Origin: Nesterenkonia marinintestina
GTDB lineage: Bacteria; Actinomycetota; Actinomycetes; Actinomycetales; Micrococcaceae
Reading direction: 5' to 3'
DNA length: 64,000 bases
Assembly: GCF_025420485.1 (NCBI RefSeq)
Contig: NZ_JAOEFD010000002.1
Location: 124,001 to 188,000 of the forward strand
Positions 1 through 8,480 of this stretch are shown here, one piece after another. The position numbers and the translations under genes are program-made. A model generated the notes under the pieces. That model worked only from the letters and a program-made list of their open reading frames with translations. It had not been told where the DNA came from and ran no database searches. The number at the start of each line of letters is the position of its first letter. Position 1 is the first letter of the stretch.

Positions 1-194
1 GTGAGCGCGACTACCTCCGGCTGCGTGCCGGGGTCGGTCGGCCCTCCGGCCGCACGGACACCTCCGACCACGTGCTCGGCCGGTTCGCCTCCGCCGAGCG
101 GGAGCAGCTGCCCGAGTTCGTCTCACGCTGCGCCGATGCGGCCGAGAGCGTCGTGGTCGAAGGCCTCGTCGCCGCGCAGAACGCGGCCCACTGA
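1..194 (+). CDS. pth: Peptidyl-tRNA hydrolase, C-terminal part (5' end outside window)
   Basis: Only the last 64 codons are in the window, read in the frame starting at base 3 and ending at the TGA at 192-194. The visible protein contains YLRLRAGVGRP, then DHVLGRF and the ending GLVAAQNAAH, which match the C-terminal part of peptidyl-tRNA hydrolase (the conserved R(I/L)GVGRP, the YVLGxF segment and the terminal AQN). The family cleaves the ester bond of peptidyl-tRNAs released from stalled ribosomes, in the cytoplasm. The nearby mfd gene supports the call, since pth-mfd neighbourhoods are common in actinobacteria. The catalytic His and Asn lie upstream of the window and cannot be checked. Confidence 0.85.
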   Translation, partial: ERDYLRLRAGVGRPSGRTDTSDHVLGRFASAEREQLPEFVSRCADAAESVVVEGLVAAQNAAH

Positions 195-221
195 GGGCCG
201 CGCCCCGCGGCGTCGGGCGCG

Positions 222-722
222 TCAGCCGTCGCCGCGGATCCAGGCGTCGACCTCGCGGGACTGCAGCTCCACGAAGCGACGCATGTACGGCTCTGCCGCG
301 GACTTCAGCTTCTTGCCGATCAGCGGGATGGAGGTGTTGACCTCGCCGCGCACCGTGGCCCGGGTCTCCTCGCCGCGGGCGTGCAGGTTCTGCGTGGCCT
401 CGGCGCTGACCGGGGCGGAGTGGATCCTCACGGTCATGTCGGAACGGCGCGAGCCGTCCTCGTCCGGGGTGCTCCACTCCTCGGTGATGGTCACCGTGAC
501 CTGACCCTTAAGGAACTTCTGGGCGATGTCCGGCAGCTTGTCCGCCGACATGGCCTGCTCCGAGGTGATGGTGAACGCCTCCGAGGTCTCTCCGGAGACC
601 TCGAAGCTCTTCAGCTGGGAGCCCACCTTCGACGCCAGGTGCTCATGGAAGTCGCGCGCGGCGAAGGCCTCGATGATCTTCTCGGCGGGCTGGGGGATGA
701 CGGTCTCTGCTTCGAGGGCCAC
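222..722 (-). CDS. DUF2505 family protein
   Basis: A 166-residue cytoplasmic protein with no signal peptide or membrane segment. The sequence (AETVIPQPAEKIIEAFA at the start, then an alternating charged/hydrophobic beta pattern, SDMTVRIHSAP, and RGEVNTSIPLIGKKLKSAAEP near the end) fits the DUF2505 family, which resembles a START/SRPBCC-like lipid-binding fold; the ligand is unknown. The start chosen is GTG at 722, placed 7 bases after an AAGGAG Shine-Dalgarno; longer open frames continue far upstream but only as an antisense shadow of mfd. It is transcribed toward pth and divergently from mfd. Function not established. Confidence 0.75.
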   Translation of the reverse strand: MALEAETVIPQPAEKIIEAFAARDFHEHLASKVGSQLKSFEVSGETSEAFTITSEQAMSADKLPDIAQKFLKGQVTVTITEEWSTPDEDGSRRSDMTVRIHSAPVSAEATQNLHARGEETRATVRGEVNTSIPLIGKKLKSAAEPYMRRFVELQSREVDAWIRGDG

Positions 723-923
723 GGGCGTGCCTCCTTGGGACGTGAGCTGTGCTGATCGTTCCCCATCATAGGCCTCCTCCGTCGGCCTCCTCGAGACGGC
801 GCCGGGGGACGGCCGGAGGACGAGGGGAGTATCCTTGTGGGGTCCTGATCCGCACCCCCGCATCCCCGCATCCCGTGTGCACCGCGCGTGCACCGCTCGT
901 CGAATCGAGGCGTCCCCCCCTCC

Positions 924-3900
924 ATGGCACTGACCGGACTGCGCACCGCTCTGACCTCCGAAGCCTCCGTCCGCCGCATCCGGACGGCGGCCGGACACCG
1001 GGCCGCCGAACGGACCGACGAGCTGCGGATCGCGGCCTCGCAGGGTCTGCGCCCGGCGCTGCTCGCCGAGGTCGCCGAGGGGCTCAGAGAGGCCGAGGAG
1101 GACGCGGTGCTGCTGGTGGTCACCGCCACCGACCGCGAGGCCGACGCCCTCAGCGTCTCCCTGGGCGCCTTCGCCCCCGCGCTCCGCACCGCCCACTTCC
1201 CCTCCTGGGAGACCCTGCCGCACGAGCGGCTGTCCCCGCGCTCGGACACCGTCGGACGTCGGCTCGGAGTGCTGCGACGGCTGGCGCACCCGCAGCAGGC
1301 CGGGGGGCTCGACGTCGTCGTCGCTCCGGTGCGTGCGGTGGTCCAGCCGCTGGTCGACGGACTGGGGGACCTCGCACCGGTGCGCCTGGAGGTCGGTGAG
1401 GAGTACGACTTCGACGGGGTGGTCGCCGCCCTCGCGGCCGCGGCCTACTCCCGTGTGGACATGGTCACCCGGCGCGGCGAGTTCGCCGTGCGCGGCGGCA
1501 TCCTCGACGTCTTCCCGCCCACCGAGGCGCACCCGCTGCGTCTGGAGTTCTTCGGCGACGAGGTCGAGCGGATGCGATGGTTCTCCGTGGCCGACCAGCG
1601 CTCCCTGGACGAGGAGGAGGCGCCGACCGTCCTCGACGCCGCACCCTGCCGCGAGCTGCTCATCACCGAGGACGTGCGCGCCCGGGCCCGCGAGATGATG
1701 CCCCGGATGCCCCACGCCACGGACATACTCGCCAAGATCTCCGAAGGCCTGGCCGTGGAGGGCATGGAGTCCCTGGCCCCCGCCCTGGTGGAGCGGATGG
1801 TCCCGCTGGTCACCCAGCTGCCGGCAGGCTCCCTGACCCTGATCGTCGAGCCCGAGCGCACCCGCGGCCGCGCCCAGGACCTGGCCGCCACCAACGAGGA
1901 GTTCCTCGCCGCGGCCTGGTCGGCCGCTCCCGACGGCGGCGCGGCCCCGCTGGACGTCACCGCCTCCGAGACGCGCGACGGGTTCAGCGCCGAGGCCTCC
2001 CACCTGAGCGGCGGAGCCTTCGCCAGCCTCGCCGACACCCGGGAGGCCTCGCTGGAGGCCGGCTGCGGATGGTGGTCGGTCACCGCCCTGGGCCTCGACG
2101 AGGAGCTGGAGCAGGACGCCGACGTCGTCTCCGTCGACTCCCGGGAACCCATCGGATACCGGGGCAGCGTGGACGAGGTCATGCGGTTCCTCGCCTCCCG
2201 TGCCGCCGACCGCTGGTCGGTGGTGGTGACCACCGCAGGCTCCGGGTCGGCGGCCCGTGTGCTCGAGCTGCTGCAGGACAACGAGGTCCCCGCCGTCTCG
2301 ACGACCACACTCGACGAGGCCCCCGCACCGGGCCGCGTCACCGTGACCACCGCAGAGGTCGGCGAAGGCTTCGCCGTGGACCCCCTGCAGCTGGCCCTGC
2401 TCACCGAGTCCGAGATGCTCGGCCGCTCGATCCGCGAATCGTCCTCCCGCCGAGGCCGGATGCCGGCGCGACGCCGTCGGAACCAGGTCGACCCGCTGGC
2501 CCTGAAGAAGGGCGACTACGTCGTCCACGAACAGCACGGGATCGGACAGTTCGTCGAACTCGTCCAGCGGAGGGTCGGCTCGCCGCAGGCCGTGCGCGCC
2601 GGCACCGCCGGAGTCCGCGAATACCTGGTCGTCGAGTACGCCGCCTCCAAGCGCGGCGGACCGAAGGACCGGCTCATGGTCCCCACCGACCAGTTGGACC
2701 AGGTCTCGCAGTACGTCGGCGGCGACGCCCCCAGCCTGTCGAAGATGGGCGGCTCCGACTGGGCCCAGACCAAGCGGAAGGCCAAGAAGGCGGTCCGGGA
2801 GATCGCCGGCGAGCTCATCCGCCTCTACTCCGCCCGCATGGCCACCCGCGGCCACGCCTTCGGCCCCGACACCCCGTGGCAGGCCGAGCTGGAGGATGCG
2901 TTCCCCCACGCCGAGACCCCCGACCAGCTGACCACCATGGACGAGGTCAAGCGGGACATGGAGCGGGAGGTCCCCATGGACCGGCTCATCTCCGGCGACG
3001 TCGGCTACGGCAAGACCGAGATCGCGGTGCGTGCCGCCTTCAAGGCCGTCCAGGACGGCAAGCAGGTCGCCGTGCTCGTGCCCACCACGGTGCTCGCCTC
3101 CCAGCACCTGGAGACCTTCACCGAACGGTTCGCCGGATTCCCGGTCACCGTCCGAGCGCTCTCCCGGTTCCAGACGGCCAAGGAGTCGGCCGAGGTCACC
3201 GCCGCGCTCGCCGACGGCGGCCTCGACGTCGTCATCGGCACCCACCGGCTGCTCTCCAAGGAGGTCAGCTTCAAGGACCTGGGCCTGGTGATCGTCGACG
3301 AGGAGCAACGCTTCGGCGTCGAGCACAAGGAGGCGCTGAAGAAGATGCGCACCGACGTCGACGTGCTCGCCATGTCCGCCACGCCCATCCCGCGCACCCT
3401 GGAGATGTCCATGGCCGGGATCCGGGAGACCTCCACCCTGGCGACCCCGCCGGAGGAGCGCCACCCGGTGCTGACCTATGTGGGCCCGTACACGGACAAG
3501 CAGGTCTCAGCGGCGATCCGTCGAGAGCTCATGCGCGAGGGCCAGGTGTTCTTCGTCCACAACCGGGTGTCCTCCATCGACCGCACCGCGGCCCGCATCC
3601 GCGAGCTGGTGCCCGAGGCCCGGGTGGAGGTCGCCCACGGGCAGATGGGCGAGGCCCGGCTCGAGCAGATCATCCAGGACTTCTGGGAGAGGCGCTTCGA
3701 CGTGCTAGTCTCCACGACCATCATCGAGACCGGACTGGACATCTCCAACGCCAACACCCTGATCGTCGACCGCGCCTCGACCTACGGACTCAGCCAGCTC
3801 CACCAGCTGCGCGGCCGTGTGGGCCGGTCCCGCGAGCGGGCCTACGCGTACTTCCTCTACCCGGCGGAGAAGCCGCTCGGAGAGGTCGCGCTGGAGCGGC

Positions 3901-4610
3901 TGCGGGCTGTGGCGGCGAACAACGAGCTCGGCGCCGGACTGCAGCTGGCGATGAAGGATCTGGAGATCCGCGGAGCCGGGAACCTGCTCGGCGGCGAACA
4001 GTCCGGACACATCGCCGGGGTCGGCTTCGACCTGTACCTGCGCCTGGTGGGTGAGGCGGTGGCCGACTACCGCGGCGACACCGAGGCCAAGGTCCCCGAG
4101 GTGAAGATCGAGCTGCCCATCGACGCCCACCTGCCCGAGTCCTACGTCCCCGGGGAGCGGCTGCGCCTCGAGGGCTACCGGAAGATGGCCGCCGCCGACA
4201 CCGACGAGAAGATCGAAGAGGTCCTGGTCGAATGGCGGGACCGCTACGGGGAGCCGCCGGCGCCGGTGGTCAACCTGGAGCGGGTCGCCCGGCTGCGCAA
4301 CGCCGCCCGCGCCGCCGGAGTCACCGACATCGCCGTGCAGGGGAAGTGGATCCGCTTCTCCCCGGTGGAGGACCTGCCCGAGTCCCGCCAGCTGCGGCTG
4401 GACCGGATGTACCCCGGTGCGCAGACCAAGGCGGCGCTGAAGCAGCTGCTGGTGCCCAAGCCCATGACCTCCCGGGTGGGCGGGCAGGACCTCACCGACG
4501 GGCCGCTGCTGGACTGGCTCGCCCAGGTGTTCGAGGCGATCCTCAGCCCGGCCCCGACCGGGCCGGCCGCGGCAGCCCCGTCAGGTACGGAGACGCCCAC
4601 GTCCGATTGA
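924..4610 (+). CDS. mfd: Transcription-repair coupling factor Mfd
   Basis: A 1228-residue superfamily 2 DNA translocase that removes RNA polymerase stalled at lesions and recruits UvrA. Domains in order: N-terminal UvrB-like module (about 1-350), CarD-like RNA polymerase interaction domain beginning near residue 525 (KKGDYVVHEQHGIGQF at about 528-543), helicase lobe 1 with Walker A GDVGYGKTE at about 691-699 and DEEQ at about 792-795, lobe 2 with the QLRGRVGRS motif, and a C-terminal TRCF domain. The length is normal for the family. GTG 888 is an alternative start, but ATG 924 (MALTGLRTAL) fits the family N-terminus better; neither has a clear Shine-Dalgarno. A TATCCT box at 830-835 could be the -10. 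The last 68 bases overlap the convergent acyltransferase gene. Confidence 0.97.
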   Translation: MALTGLRTALTSEASVRRIRTAAGHRAAERTDELRIAASQGLRPALLAEVAEGLREAEEDAVLLVVTATDREADALSVSLGAFAPALRTAHFPSWETLPHERLSPRSDTVGRRLGVLRRLAHPQQAGGLDVVVAPVRAVVQPLVDGLGDLAPVRLEVGEEYDFDGVVAALAAAAYSRVDMVTRRGEFAVRGGILDVFPPTEAHPLRLEFFGDEVERMRWFSVADQRSLDEEEAPTVLDAAPCRELLITEDVRARAREMMPRMPHATDILAKISEGLAVEGMESLAPALVERMVPLVTQLPAGSLTLIVEPERTRGRAQDLAATNEEFLAAAWSAAPDGGAAPLDVTASETRDGFSAEASHLSGGAFASLADTREASLEAGCGWWSVTALGLDEELEQDADVVSVDSREPIGYRGSVDEVMRFLASRAADRWSVVVTTAGSGSAARVLELLQDNEVPAVSTTTLDEAPAPGRVTVTTAEVGEGFAVDPLQLALLTESEMLGRSIRESSSRRGRMPARRRRNQVDPLALKKGDYVVHEQHGIGQFVELVQRRVGSPQAVRAGTAGVREYLVVEYAASKRGGPKDRLMVPTDQLDQVSQYVGGDAPSLSKMGGSDWAQTKRKAKKAVREIAGELIRLYSARMATRGHAFGPDTPWQAELEDAFPHAETPDQLTTMDEVKRDMEREVPMDRLISGDVGYGKTEIAVRAAFKAVQDGKQVAVLVPTTVLASQHLETFTERFAGFPVTVRALSRFQTAKESAEVTAALADGGLDVVIGTHRLLSKEVSFKDLGLVIVDEEQRFGVEHKEALKKMRTDVDVLAMSATPIPRTLEMSMAGIRETSTLATPPEERHPVLTYVGPYTDKQVSAAIRRELMREGQVFFVHNRVSSIDRTAARIRELVPEARVEVAHGQMGEARLEQIIQDFWERRFDVLVSTTIIETGLDISNANTLIVDRASTYGLSQLHQLRGRVGRSRERAYAYFLYPAEKPLGEVALERLRAVAANNELGAGLQLAMKDLEIRGAGNLLGGEQSGHIAGVGFDLYLRLVGEAVADYRGDTEAKVPEVKIELPIDAHLPESYVPGERLRLEGYRKMAAADTDEKIEEVLVEWRDRYGEPPAPVVNLERVARLRNAARAAGVTDIAVQGKWIRFSPVEDLPESRQLRLDRMYPGAQTKAALKQLLVPKPMTSRVGGQDLTDGPLLDWLAQVFEAILSPAPTGPAAAAPSGTETPTSD

Positions 4611-5598
4611 CCCAGACCCCCAGCGGCCAACAGACCGCCAGAGCGAGGAGGACGGCGACCAGCGGGTGGGGGACTCCCAGGCCGCCGACCGCCCAGAGCA
4701 CCAGCGGGTGCAGGAACACGACCAGGGTCCCGGTGCGCACCAGCTCCGAGACCAGCCGCACCGCGCCGGGACTGCGGCGAAGACGGGCGTCCACCGTCGT
4801 GGAGAACAGCAGCACCGCCCCGCAGCAGATGAGTACGGCCAGCGCCGGGGACAGCAGGTAGGTGCCGAAGCCGGACCACTTCATGTTCATCGTCTCGGCC
4901 CCCAGGGCCACCGCACCGAGTCCGACGACCACCGCCGTGGCCCCCGTCGTCCGAGGGGCGGGCACCAGGTGCTGGAGGCGCCGGAACCACCAGCCGGCGA
5001 GCATATAGGCCATGCAGGCCGGCACCAGGCCCAGACCCAGGAAGGTGTAGGCCATCTGCGAATCGGGCAGCTCGGCCGCGGTCAGCCCGGCCACGGCCAC
5101 GAGCACCCCGACCCACCAGGGCAGGGCGACGACCAGGCGCAGCAGCAGCGCGGCGAAGAAGAGCACGGAGATGAACCAGAAGGCCAGGTACGGCATATCG
5201 GTCATGGCCCCGCCGTGCAGGGCTCCGAGGACGACGCCGTCGTCGAAGGCCGCCGGGGTGGGGGAAACCGCCAGGACCACGAGGCTCAGCAGGACCAGCC
5301 ACGTCAGATAGGGGACCCCCAGCGTGCGCCATCGGACCCGCAGCTCGCCGCCGAAGCTGCGCGACTCGGCGAGGAAATAGCCGGAGAGCAGGAAGAACAG
5401 CGGCATCCGCCAGATCTGGATGTACTCCTCACCCGGCATGTGCGGGTAGGCGTGCCCCAGGACGACGGCCACCACCGAGAGGATCCGCAGCAGGTCGACG
5501 CCGATGTTGCGCGGGGTCGGAGCGCCGCGGACATGACGAGGGCGCGGCGCCCGGCCGAAATGCCGGTCACCGCGCCCTGCGTCGGGGGATGGGGTCAG
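4543..5598 (-). CDS. Acyltransferase family 3 integral membrane protein (unusual start)
   Basis: About 350 residues with roughly ten hydrophobic segments. The N-terminal VDLLRILSVVAVVLGHAYPH carries the family His, and RMPLFFLLSGYFLA and AFWFISVLFF are typical of Acyl_transf_3/OafA-like membrane acyltransferases, which move acyl groups from acyl-CoA to sugars or lipids in the envelope. The acceptor is unknown. There is no ATG, GTG or TTG in frame close to the family N-terminus; the only nearby candidate is CTG at 5598, which overlaps the TGA of the upstream gene in a CTGA arrangement, so coupling is plausible. An in-frame start at 5943 would add about 115 residues that lie entirely in another frame of the upstream gene, so it is unlikely. 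A small frameshift is the other explanation. The 3' end overlaps mfd by 68 bases. Confidence 0.75.
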   Translation of the reverse strand: MTPSPDAGRGDRHFGRAPRPRHVRGAPTPRNIGVDLLRILSVVAVVLGHAYPHMPGEEYIQIWRMPLFFLLSGYFLAESRSFGGELRVRWRTLGVPYLTWLVLLSLVVLAVSPTPAAFDDGVVLGALHGGAMTDMPYLAFWFISVLFFAALLLRLVVALPWWVGVLVAVAGLTAAELPDSQMAYTFLGLGLVPACMAYMLAGWWFRRLQHLVPAPRTTGATAVVVGLGAVALGAETMNMKWSGFGTYLLSPALAVLICCGAVLLFSTTVDARLRRSPGAVRLVSELVRTGTLVVFLHPLVLWAVGGLGVPHPLVAVLLALAVCWPLGVWVNRTWASPYLTGLPRPARSGPG

Positions 5599-5873
5599 TG
5601 GGTCGACCTCGCGTGCTCGAGCGTCGCGTGCTCGCGGTGGAGGTCCTGCTGCTCCAGGGTGTCGGAGCGTCCCATGAACTCCTTGGCGATCAGGAAGGAG
5701 AGCGTGTACAGCACCAGGAAGGCCAGTCCGGGCCACCAGGCGTTCTCCAGAGTCCAGAAGGCGATGGCGACCATGGAGCCGATCAGCGCGCCGAAGACCA
5801 GGAGGAAGGCGATGAAGTTGCCCAGGAAGTTGCCCTGGCCGGAGTAGGCCTTGACCTTGCCGTTGCTGATCAT
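5595..5873 (-). CDS. Small two-helix membrane protein
   Basis: A 92-residue protein with two hydrophobic helices (about residues 18-40 and 46-64) separated by a short loop with ENAWW, followed by a charged, His-rich tail (LHREHATLEHARSTH). The ATG at 5873 has a GAGGGG Shine-Dalgarno five bases upstream. It directly precedes the acyltransferase gene, whose probable CTG start overlaps its stop, so the two are probably translated together. No known family was recognised. A role as a partner or membrane anchor of the acyltransferase is only inference from position. Confidence 0.7.
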   Translation of the reverse strand: MISNGKVKAYSGQGNFLGNFIAFLLVFGALIGSMVAIAFWTLENAWWPGLAFLVLYTLSFLIAKEFMGRSDTLEQQDLHREHATLEHARSTH

Positions 5874-5917
5874 ATGATCCCCTCGAAGACGTGGTGCGGG
5901 TGTCTGTCCGCCGTGCC

Positions 5918-6637
5918 TCAGTAGGCGCCGTCGGAGCCCGCACCGGGATCGGCGGACGACGGACGCTCTGCCGCTCCTACGATATCAAGCGACGAGCTGG
6001 CACCGAGCCGTGTTGCCCCTGCGGCGACGAACCTCTCGGCGTCCTCCCGGCTGCGCACCCCGCCGGAGGCCTTCACCCCGAGCCGCGGTGCGACGAGCCG
6101 GCTCATCAGCTCGACGTCCTCGACGGTGGCACCGCCCCCGGCGAAGCCGGTGGAGGTCTTCACGTAGTCGGCGCCGGCGGCCTCGGCGGCGCGGCAGGCG
6201 AGCTCCTTGGCCGGGTCGCTGAGCAGCGCCGTCTCGAGGATCACCTTCAGCAGCCCGCCGGCCTCATGGACGACGGCAGCGATCGCGCCGATCTGGGTCT
6301 CCAGCGCCTCACGGTGTCCGGCCTCGGCGTCGGCGATGTCGATGACCATGTCGATCTCCTCGGCGCCGGCGGCCGTCGCCTGCTCGGCCTCGGCGACCTT
6401 GGTCTCGGTGGTGGTCGCTCCCAGCGGGAAGCCGACCACCGCGCAGGTGCGGACCTCTGAGCCCACGAGTTCGGAGGCCACCAGGGGCACCCAGCGCGGG
6501 TTCACGCACACAGAGGCGAATCCGTGCTCACGGGCCTCGGCCACCACACGGCGGACGGTCTGCTCGTCGGTGTCGGGCTTGAGCACGGTGTGGTCGATGA
6601 TGGCCGCCAGCTCGGCGGGGGAGGGCGAAGCGCTCAC
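5918..6637 (-). CDS. deoC: Deoxyribose-phosphate aldolase
   Basis: A 239-residue class I aldolase that splits 2-deoxyribose 5-phosphate into acetaldehyde and glyceraldehyde 3-phosphate in deoxynucleoside catabolism. The Schiff-base lysine is Lys160 in YVKTSTGF, the proton-relay lysine is Lys189 in GVKASGGVR, and SVCVNPRWV and ETKVAEAE are conserved TIM-barrel segments. The start is GTG at 6637 with an AGGAG Shine-Dalgarno about 7 bases upstream. It lies in a minus-strand run with a phosphohexomutase and a purine nucleoside phosphorylase; together they convert nucleosides to free base, pentose 1-phosphate, pentose 5-phosphate and then triose phosphate. The C-terminal tail after residue 215 is low-complexity. 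Confidence 0.96.
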   Translation of the reverse strand: MSASPSPAELAAIIDHTVLKPDTDEQTVRRVVAEAREHGFASVCVNPRWVPLVASELVGSEVRTCAVVGFPLGATTTETKVAEAEQATAAGAEEIDMVIDIADAEAGHREALETQIGAIAAVVHEAGGLLKVILETALLSDPAKELACRAAEAAGADYVKTSTGFAGGGATVEDVELMSRLVAPRLGVKASGGVRSREDAERFVAAGATRLGASSSLDIVGAAERPSSADPGAGSDGAY

Positions 6638-6683
6638 GGAGTCTCCTGCTCGGTCGGGTGTCTGTGTGTACGGATGGGGCGTC

Positions 6684-8459
6684 TCAGCTGACGAGGGACT
6701 CGAGGGACCCGCGCAGCACCTCGAGCCTCGCCTCGGCCTCGTCCCGGGTGTCGCCCACGGCCTCCAGGTAGCACTTGACCTTGGGCTCGGTCCCGGAGGG
6801 CCGGACGATGACGCGGTCGCCGGCCTCGGTGTCGAAGATCAGCGCGTCGGTGACCGTGGCCTCCTCGAAGCGGCGGCCGGGCAGGGGATCCTTCTGCAGG
6901 TCCAGCGCCGCGGTGACCGGCGAGCCTGCGAGTTCGGCGGGCGGAGCATTCCTCAGCGCGGAGGTGATCTCGCCGAGCTGGGACAGCTCCTCCACCCGGA
7001 CGGTGATCTGCCCTGTGACGAAGTGACCCGTCTCCTCGGCGATCTCGGCCAGCCGGTCGAACAGCGTCCTGCCGTCGGCCCGGAGCTGGGCGGCGAGCTC
7101 CGCCAGGATCACCGCGGCGGAGACGCCGTCCTTGTCGCGCACCGAGTGCGGATCCACGCAGAAGCCGATGGCCTCTTCGTAGCCGAAGGTCAGCCCCCTG
7201 ACCCTGGCGAGCCACTTGAACCCCGTCAGCGTCTGATGGTGCTCGACGCCCCGCGCCCGGCACAGGGCTCCGAGCTGACGGGAGGACACCACGGAGTTGG
7301 CCATGACCACGGGTGCGCCCTCGGGCGCCTCCGGGCTGAGGGCTCCGCGTTCGAGGATGTGCGCGCCGAGCAGGACCCCCATCTCGTCGCCGCTGAGCTG
7401 CCGCCATGCTCCCCGGGCCGGGTCGAAGGCGGCGGCCGAGAGGCGGTCGGCGTCGGGGTCGTTTGCCAGGACCAGGTCGGCATCGTGCCGTTCCGCGGTC
7501 TTCAGTGCGAGGTCCAGGGCGCCGGGCTCCTCCGGGTTGGGGAACTCCACGGTCGGGAAGTCGGGGTCCGGACGGCACTGCTCCTCGACCTCGACGACGT
7601 CGCGGAACTTCGCATCCCTCAGTGCGGCCGCCACCATCTCCGCACCGACTCCGTGCATCGCGGTGTAGACGATGCGCAGATCACGGTGAGGGTGGCGACG
7701 TCGGTCGACCAGGGAGGCGGTGTTCCAGCGGTAGGCCGCCCGGGCCGTCCACCCGAGCTTCCACACCCGCGGGGGCATGGTCAGGCTCTGCTGCGCCGGA
7801 GGCTGCGGGTCAGCGGGAGCCGCGCTCATCGTGTCCTCGACGACGGCGTCGATCAGGCCCGCCACCTGCACGTCCGTCGGCGCGGTGATCTGGGCGCCGA
7901 CGCCGGCCCCGTCGGACTCGACCAGGCGGGCCAGCCGGCCGCCGAAGTACACCTTGTACCCGTTGTCCCTGGGCGGGTTGTGCGAGGCGGTGACCATGAT
8001 GCCGATGTCGGCGTCCTCGAACATCACCTGCTGAGCCAGCACCGGGGTGGGCATGGGGCGGTCGAACGCCCCGACCTGCCAACCGGCCTCGAGGAACACC
8101 CGGGCGGTCTCCACCGCGAAGTCGTGGGAGCCGTGACGGGCGTCGAAGCCGATGGCCACGCTGCCGGTCCCGTCCTCCTCGCCGGTGGTCATCCTGCCCC
8201 GGGCGAAGTGGACCAGACCCCAGGCGGTCTGCCGGACCACCAGACGGTTCATCCGCAGCGGGCCGGGACCCAGTGCGGCCCGGAGCCCGGCGGTGCCGAA
8301 GGTCAGGCGGCCGGCGAACAGTCCGCGCAGCTCCTCCAGGGCGGCCTCGTCGCCGGACTCGGCGGCGTCGCTCAGCGCCTGCAGCTCGTCACGTGTGGTG
8401 GGGTCGGGGTCGTGGGCGATCCATCGGCGCACCGTGGTCAGCAGCTGGTCATCGCTCAT
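6684..8459 (-). CDS. Phospho-sugar mutase (phosphoglucomutase/phosphomannomutase/phosphopentomutase type)
   Basis: A 591-residue alpha-D-phosphohexomutase. The catalytic phosphoserine is Ser159 in VTASHNPP, the metal loop is NDPDADRLS, and the C-terminal domain has the phosphate-binding RPSGTEPK. Length and motifs fit the PGM2/PMM actinobacterial subgroup, in which glucose, mannose or ribose phosphates can be substrates. Its position between deoC and a purine nucleoside phosphorylase suggests that it may interconvert pentose 1- and 5-phosphates in nucleoside salvage, but the sequence alone does not decide the sugar. ATG 8459 has a GGAG 6-7 bases upstream. Confidence 0.92.
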   Translation of the reverse strand: MSDDQLLTTVRRWIAHDPDPTTRDELQALSDAAESGDEAALEELRGLFAGRLTFGTAGLRAALGPGPLRMNRLVVRQTAWGLVHFARGRMTTGEEDGTGSVAIGFDARHGSHDFAVETARVFLEAGWQVGAFDRPMPTPVLAQQVMFEDADIGIMVTASHNPPRDNGYKVYFGGRLARLVESDGAGVGAQITAPTDVQVAGLIDAVVEDTMSAAPADPQPPAQQSLTMPPRVWKLGWTARAAYRWNTASLVDRRRHPHRDLRIVYTAMHGVGAEMVAAALRDAKFRDVVEVEEQCRPDPDFPTVEFPNPEEPGALDLALKTAERHDADLVLANDPDADRLSAAAFDPARGAWRQLSGDEMGVLLGAHILERGALSPEAPEGAPVVMANSVVSSRQLGALCRARGVEHHQTLTGFKWLARVRGLTFGYEEAIGFCVDPHSVRDKDGVSAAVILAELAAQLRADGRTLFDRLAEIAEETGHFVTGQITVRVEELSQLGEITSALRNAPPAELAGSPVTAALDLQKDPLPGRRFEEATVTDALIFDTEAGDRVIVRPSGTEPKVKCYLEAVGDTRDEAEARLEVLRGSLESLVS

Positions 8460-8480
8460 CGTCAGCTCCGGTTCTGTGGG

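Noticed and set aside
222-3464. A 1080-residue open frame on the minus strand opposite mfd
   Set aside because: Only its last 166 codons look like a protein (DUF2505); the rest is the low-information shadow that high GC produces opposite mfd.
4543-5943. Acyltransferase starting at 5943 (466 residues)
   Set aside because: The extra N-terminus is an out-of-frame reading of the small membrane protein gene at 5595-5873.
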